Assembly: GCA_025941565.1 (NCBI GenBank)
Contig: JAPCYN010000012.1
Location: forward strand, 32,924-79,615
Direction: 5' to 3'
Length of the DNA: 46,692 nucleotides
DNA from: Legionella sp. 515359
GTDB lineage: Bacteria; Pseudomonadota; Gammaproteobacteria; Legionellales; Legionellaceae
The notes below the pieces were generated by a model. It did not search any database. It saw only the letters and a program-made list of their open reading frames with translations, and was not told the DNA's origin. Numbering within the stretch: the first letter of the stretch is position 1; every line of letters begins with the position of its first letter. Both the position numbers and the translations under genes were made by a program. Shown here in pieces: positions 44,101 through 46,692 of the stretch.

Positions 44101-44421
44101 ATGTCACGCACAAACCGCATTGAAGAATTAGTAAATCAAGAATTGTCCCCTGTTTTTTTAAATGTCGAGGATGAATCAGCCAATCATCATGTTCCTGAGG
44201 GCGCACAAACTCATTTTAAGCTCACGATTGTTTCTTCGCGATTTACTGATTTATCGCGTATTGCGCGACATAGGTTATTAAATCAGTTGCTAAGCGAAGA
44301 ATTTGAACTCGGATTACATGCGTTAAGCATGCATTTATTTACTCCTGATGAGTGGGAAGCCAGGAACAATACTGTTTTGCAATCTCCTGCTTGTAAGGGC
44401 GGTTTTAAGAAAGAAAACTAA
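44101..44421 (+). CDS. bolA: BolA-family protein
   Basis: The 106-residue protein has the BolA fold words: an N-terminal RIEELVNQEL helix, NVEDESANHHVPEGAQTHF, and RHRLLNQLLSEEF in the later helix. BolA proteins work with monothiol glutaredoxins in iron-sulfur handling and affect morphology and stress responses. The conserved His in the variable loop region (HHVPEG) may bind a shared cluster. It begins 27 bp after the pilin terminator and has AAGAG upstream, so it is a separate unit. The tail (CKGGFKKEN) is basic. Confidence 0.9.
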   Translation: MSRTNRIEELVNQELSPVFLNVEDESANHHVPEGAQTHFKLTIVSSRFTDLSRIARHRLLNQLLSEEFELGLHALSMHLFTPDEWEARNNTVLQSPACKGGFKKEN

Positions 44422-44466
44422 AATACATAGCATAAGCGCTTCTCTTCTGTCTCTTTTTTAATTTCC

Positions 44467-44486
44467 AAACGGCATGAAACGGCATG
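44467..44486. repeat. Tandem direct repeat of a 10-bp unit
   Basis: AAACGGCATG occurs twice without a gap (44467-44476 and 44477-44486), that is, at one helical turn, 56 bp upstream of the next gene. Tandem one-turn repeats often bind response regulators, so this may be an operator. It could also be chance slippage. Confidence 0.4.
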
Positions 44487-44541
44487 TTTTTTGCTTTTCT
44501 TTCATGCGCTTAAAGTATCATTAATTTAAAAAGGATTTAAA

Positions 44542-44886
44542 ATGAAGATAGAAACATACAAAGCACAATTTGTTGAATTCACCGAAAAAGCGATGAGACT
44601 CAGTGGCAACTGCAAATCAAAAGCCAATTTACAACAAAAAATAACCAAGCTTAGCGGTGACGCAGTAGAATTTTACAAAACAAACAGCAATTGCAAAGAA
44701 GCGGATTATCAATTACGAATCGAAATTTTTCTCGAGTTTGATAATTTCTTGAAATCTATAAAAAATGATTTTTTATTGCAATCACAGGATAAAAAAAGAG
44801 GACTCTTCTTTACGACTCCGAAACAAATAAAGCGGGCTCATTCTGATGACAGTATATCCAGTTTGGACAATTCTATAACCCTATGA
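44542..44886 (+). CDS. Small unrecognised protein
   Basis: The 114-residue protein is helical and Lys-rich (MKIETYKAQFVEFTEKAMRL, KITKLSGDAVEFYKT, and LRIEIFLEFDNFLKSI at about 56-71). It ends in a Ser/Asp-rich tail (AHSDDSISSLDNSITL). It has no signal peptide and no recognised domain. AAGGA 7 bp upstream supports the start. Small proteins of this type with a polar, Ser-rich tail occur among Legionella effectors, but nothing proves that here. A tandem repeat lies in its control region. Confidence 0.65.
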   Translation: MKIETYKAQFVEFTEKAMRLSGNCKSKANLQQKITKLSGDAVEFYKTNSNCKEADYQLRIEIFLEFDNFLKSIKNDFLLQSQDKKRGLFFTTPKQIKRAHSDDSISSLDNSITL

Positions 44887-45097
44887 TTTTAAATGTTTAT
44901 TGCCGAGGTTTTTAGCAGTCAAATACCCAAGACTTAATCCAGACCGCCAAAAACCAGTCGGTAGTAAGGCAAAAAATGCATGTATTACAGTACTCAGAAG
45001 ATATATTTCTTGTTTTACGCCAATTTATTTATATAAAAACAACAAAGTTAATTCCATAATGATAAAATAAATAGTAACGTCCGGCGCCAACTTCCTA

Positions 45098-45103
45098 TAT
45101 AAT
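45098..45103 (+). promoter_or_regulatory. Candidate -10 box of the permease gene
   Basis: A perfect TATAAT lies 32 bp before the ATG at 45136. The -35 position 17 bp upstream (45075-45080) reads TAACGT, a poor match. The remaining gap from 44887 shows nothing else I can name. Confidence 0.4.
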
Positions 45104-45135
45104 GCCTAACATTTTTTAACAAGTCGATTTAATTA

Positions 45136-46536
45136 ATGAACAATTGGTCTTCTGAAAAAATATCTGTACTCGCCTTGGTCTTACTGATTACAGGTGCAAT
45201 TGACAGCATTAGAAATTTGCCGGGGACCGCCCTATTCGGTTCTTCATTAATTTTTTTCTTTATCTTTTCCGCAATTGTTTTTTTAATCCCTGTCGCTTTA
45301 GTATCAGCAGAATTGTCATCAACCTGGTCTGATGAAGAGGGCGGAATTTACAGTTGGGTAAAACATGCCTATGGTGAAAATCTGGCGTTCTTTACCATCT
45401 GGCTGCAATGGATAAATACCTTGGTTTGGTATCCAACAATTTTATCCTTTATCGCTGGAGTCATGGCTTATTTAATCAATCCCGAACTGGCCCAAAATAA
45501 GTATTATTTAATTACAGTAATTCTAGTTATATTTTGGTCATTAACCCTGGTTGCGTTATCTGGATTACGTGCCTCGGCGCATTTTGCAGGTCTTTGCGCC
45601 ATATTCGGAATGATACTTCCCATGGGATTTATTATTTTTCTTGCATTGATTTGGGTCCTTAAAGGGAATCCTATAGCCATTGATATGAGTTTGTCTCATT
45701 TAGTGCCGCACTGGAAAGACAGTCAATCCTGGGTATCACTCACCGCAATTATGACGTCGTTTCTAGGTATGGAACTTGCAGCAGTACATGTTCGCAACGT
45801 ACATAACCCACAAACCAACTTTCCCCGAGCCATGTTTTTTTCAGTACTGCTTATCTTAACCACGATGATTTTTGGTTCTTTAGCTATCGCTTTTGTTCTG
45901 CCAAAAGAGAAAATCAGTCTGATTGATGGAGTACTCCAGGCTTTTAATAACTTTTTCCACGCATACAACCTGGAATGGCTCTTACCTATCCTTATTGCAT
46001 TACTGCTGTTGGGAAGTTTAGGAGGGATGATCAACTGGATCATCTCACCCGCAAAAGGTCTGCTTATGGCAGCCAATCATAACTTCTTACCCAAATTTAT
46101 GTGTCAATTAAATAAACGGGGAGTTGCTTCAAGAATTTTAATTACCCAGGCAATTTTGGTAACGCTTTTATGCAGTGGCTTTCTTTTGTTTCCTAGCGTG
46201 AATGCTATCTATTGGTTATTTACTGCCTTAAGCACGGAACTCTACATTATGATGTATGTCCTGATGTTTATTGCAGCCTGGAAATTAAAAAGCAAGTACG
46301 CCCACCTTAAGAGACCCTTTGCGATACCTGGGAAAAAAGCGGGCTACTATTTGACTTGTATCTTAGGATTATGTGGATGCACTCTGACTTTAATTGTAGG
46401 TTTCATCCCGCCAGTAGAATTTATGAATTTTGGTAGTGCCTCACATTTTCGTCTGGTTTTCTCTTTAGGAATCGTAATGATGATGATTCCTGCATTTTTA
46501 CTGTATTGGCGTAAAAAATACATTACACGATCGTAA
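45136..46536 (+). CDS. APC-family amino-acid permease or antiporter
   Basis: The 466-residue inner-membrane protein has 12 hydrophobic segments. It has the APC N-terminal helix with a small-residue break (LVLLITGAIDSIRNLPGTALFG), SAELSSTWSDEEGGIYSWVK (glutamate/GABA-antiporter-like), and GMELAAVHVRNVHNPQTNFPRA in the middle. The EGGIYSWV and MELAAVH words resemble the GadC/YjeM-like branch. Substrate cannot be assigned. It has a -10 box upstream but no clear Shine-Dalgarno. Legionella depends on amino acids, so such carriers are expected. Confidence 0.88.
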   Translation: MNNWSSEKISVLALVLLITGAIDSIRNLPGTALFGSSLIFFFIFSAIVFLIPVALVSAELSSTWSDEEGGIYSWVKHAYGENLAFFTIWLQWINTLVWYPTILSFIAGVMAYLINPELAQNKYYLITVILVIFWSLTLVALSGLRASAHFAGLCAIFGMILPMGFIIFLALIWVLKGNPIAIDMSLSHLVPHWKDSQSWVSLTAIMTSFLGMELAAVHVRNVHNPQTNFPRAMFFSVLLILTTMIFGSLAIAFVLPKEKISLIDGVLQAFNNFFHAYNLEWLLPILIALLLLGSLGGMINWIISPAKGLLMAANHNFLPKFMCQLNKRGVASRILITQAILVTLLCSGFLLFPSVNAIYWLFTALSTELYIMMYVLMFIAAWKLKSKYAHLKRPFAIPGKKAGYYLTCILGLCGCTLTLIVGFIPPVEFMNFGSASHFRLVFSLGIVMMMIPAFLLYWRKKYITRS

Positions 46537-46561
46537 GCGATAACCTGGGTTTCGCTAAGCC
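46537..46561. repeat. Partial CCTGGGT-family element at the permease end
   Basis: TAACCTGGGTTTCGCTAAGCC sits about 5 bp after the permease stop codon. It has a left arm and a CGCT loop like the other family members, but the right arm is poor. It may weakly terminate the permease transcript. Confidence 0.35.
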
Positions 46562-46630
46562 CTGAAGAATCCTGATATTTATTCAATCACTTTGTAGGTT
46601 TTTTTAACCAACCCTGAGCAAAATTGTGTC

Positions 46631-46650
46631 ATTCCCGCGTAGGCGGGAAT
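46631..46650. repeat. ATTCCC-N8-GGGAAT palindromic element
   Basis: ATTCCCGC, loop GTAG, and GCGGGAAT form a perfect 8-bp hairpin with exactly eight bases between ATTCCC and GGGAAT. The form matches the dRS3-type repeat known from Neisseria and similar GTCATTCCCGCG elements widespread in Proteobacteria. It lies in the unannotated tail of the window. Confidence 0.7.
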
Positions 46651-46692
46651 CCATGCCTCAAAGTAGCACCTCACTTTGCTTGCTTAATGGAT

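Noticed and set aside
44509-44527. PmrA-box-like tandem TTAA half-sites 11 bp apart
   Set aside because: It lies only about 15-30 bp before the start codon, too close for a promoter, and TTAA pairs are frequent in this AT-rich DNA.

Overview
The window looks like a chromosome segment of a Legionella species, probably not L. pneumophila itself. The DNA is AT-rich. It carries a letS/BarA-type hybrid kinase, a PPi-dependent phosphofructokinase, a bacterial ecto-NTPDase, a Kdo 3-hydroxylase, a NosP / histidine kinase / GGDEF-EAL operon, and several proteins with acidic, effector-like C-termini. These assignments rest on motif reading and remembered families; no database search was run.

Layout. 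(1) 1-12 kb: tRNA-Ala(GGC) with its own promoter, a 2931-residue protein with a SecA-type ATPase motor in its middle, a small possible effector, a small exported protein and mtfA. (2) 12-14 kb: a coiled-coil protein and a tandem pair of related membrane proteins. (3) 14-19 kb: three genes for nitric-oxide / c-di-GMP signalling (NosP-like FIST sensor, PAS histidine kinase, REC-PAS-GGDEF-EAL enzyme). (4) 19-27 kb: kdoO, ychJ, a KefB/KefC-type antiporter, roxA, an unlisted 45-residue cysteine-rich peptide, an EamA exporter, an ecto-NTPDase and epmC. KdoO, RoxA and EpmC are three metal-dependent hydroxylases acting on LPS, ribosomal protein L16 and EF-P. (5) 27-37.6 kb: an MMPL transporter, a cysteine-rich exported protein, a beta-barrel protein, two tandem GxSxGG alpha/beta-hydrolase-like paralogues, gstA, an unrecognised protein with separated His and Cys motifs, and a serine hydrolase. 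(6) 37.6-46.7 kb: gltX, letS, pfp, a type IV pilin with a well-spaced sigma-54 promoter, bolA, a small unknown gene and an APC amino-acid permease.

Short palindromes built on CCTGGGT/ACCCAGG recur at gene ends through the window, and an ATTCCC-N8-GGGAAT element lies at the right edge. I see no insertion sequence, prophage, rRNA or CRISPR array. The most unusual object is the giant SecA-like protein at 475-9270. Next are the hydrolase pair that differs by a membrane insert, the 355-residue protein at 35128-36195, and the 45-residue cysteine-rich peptide.
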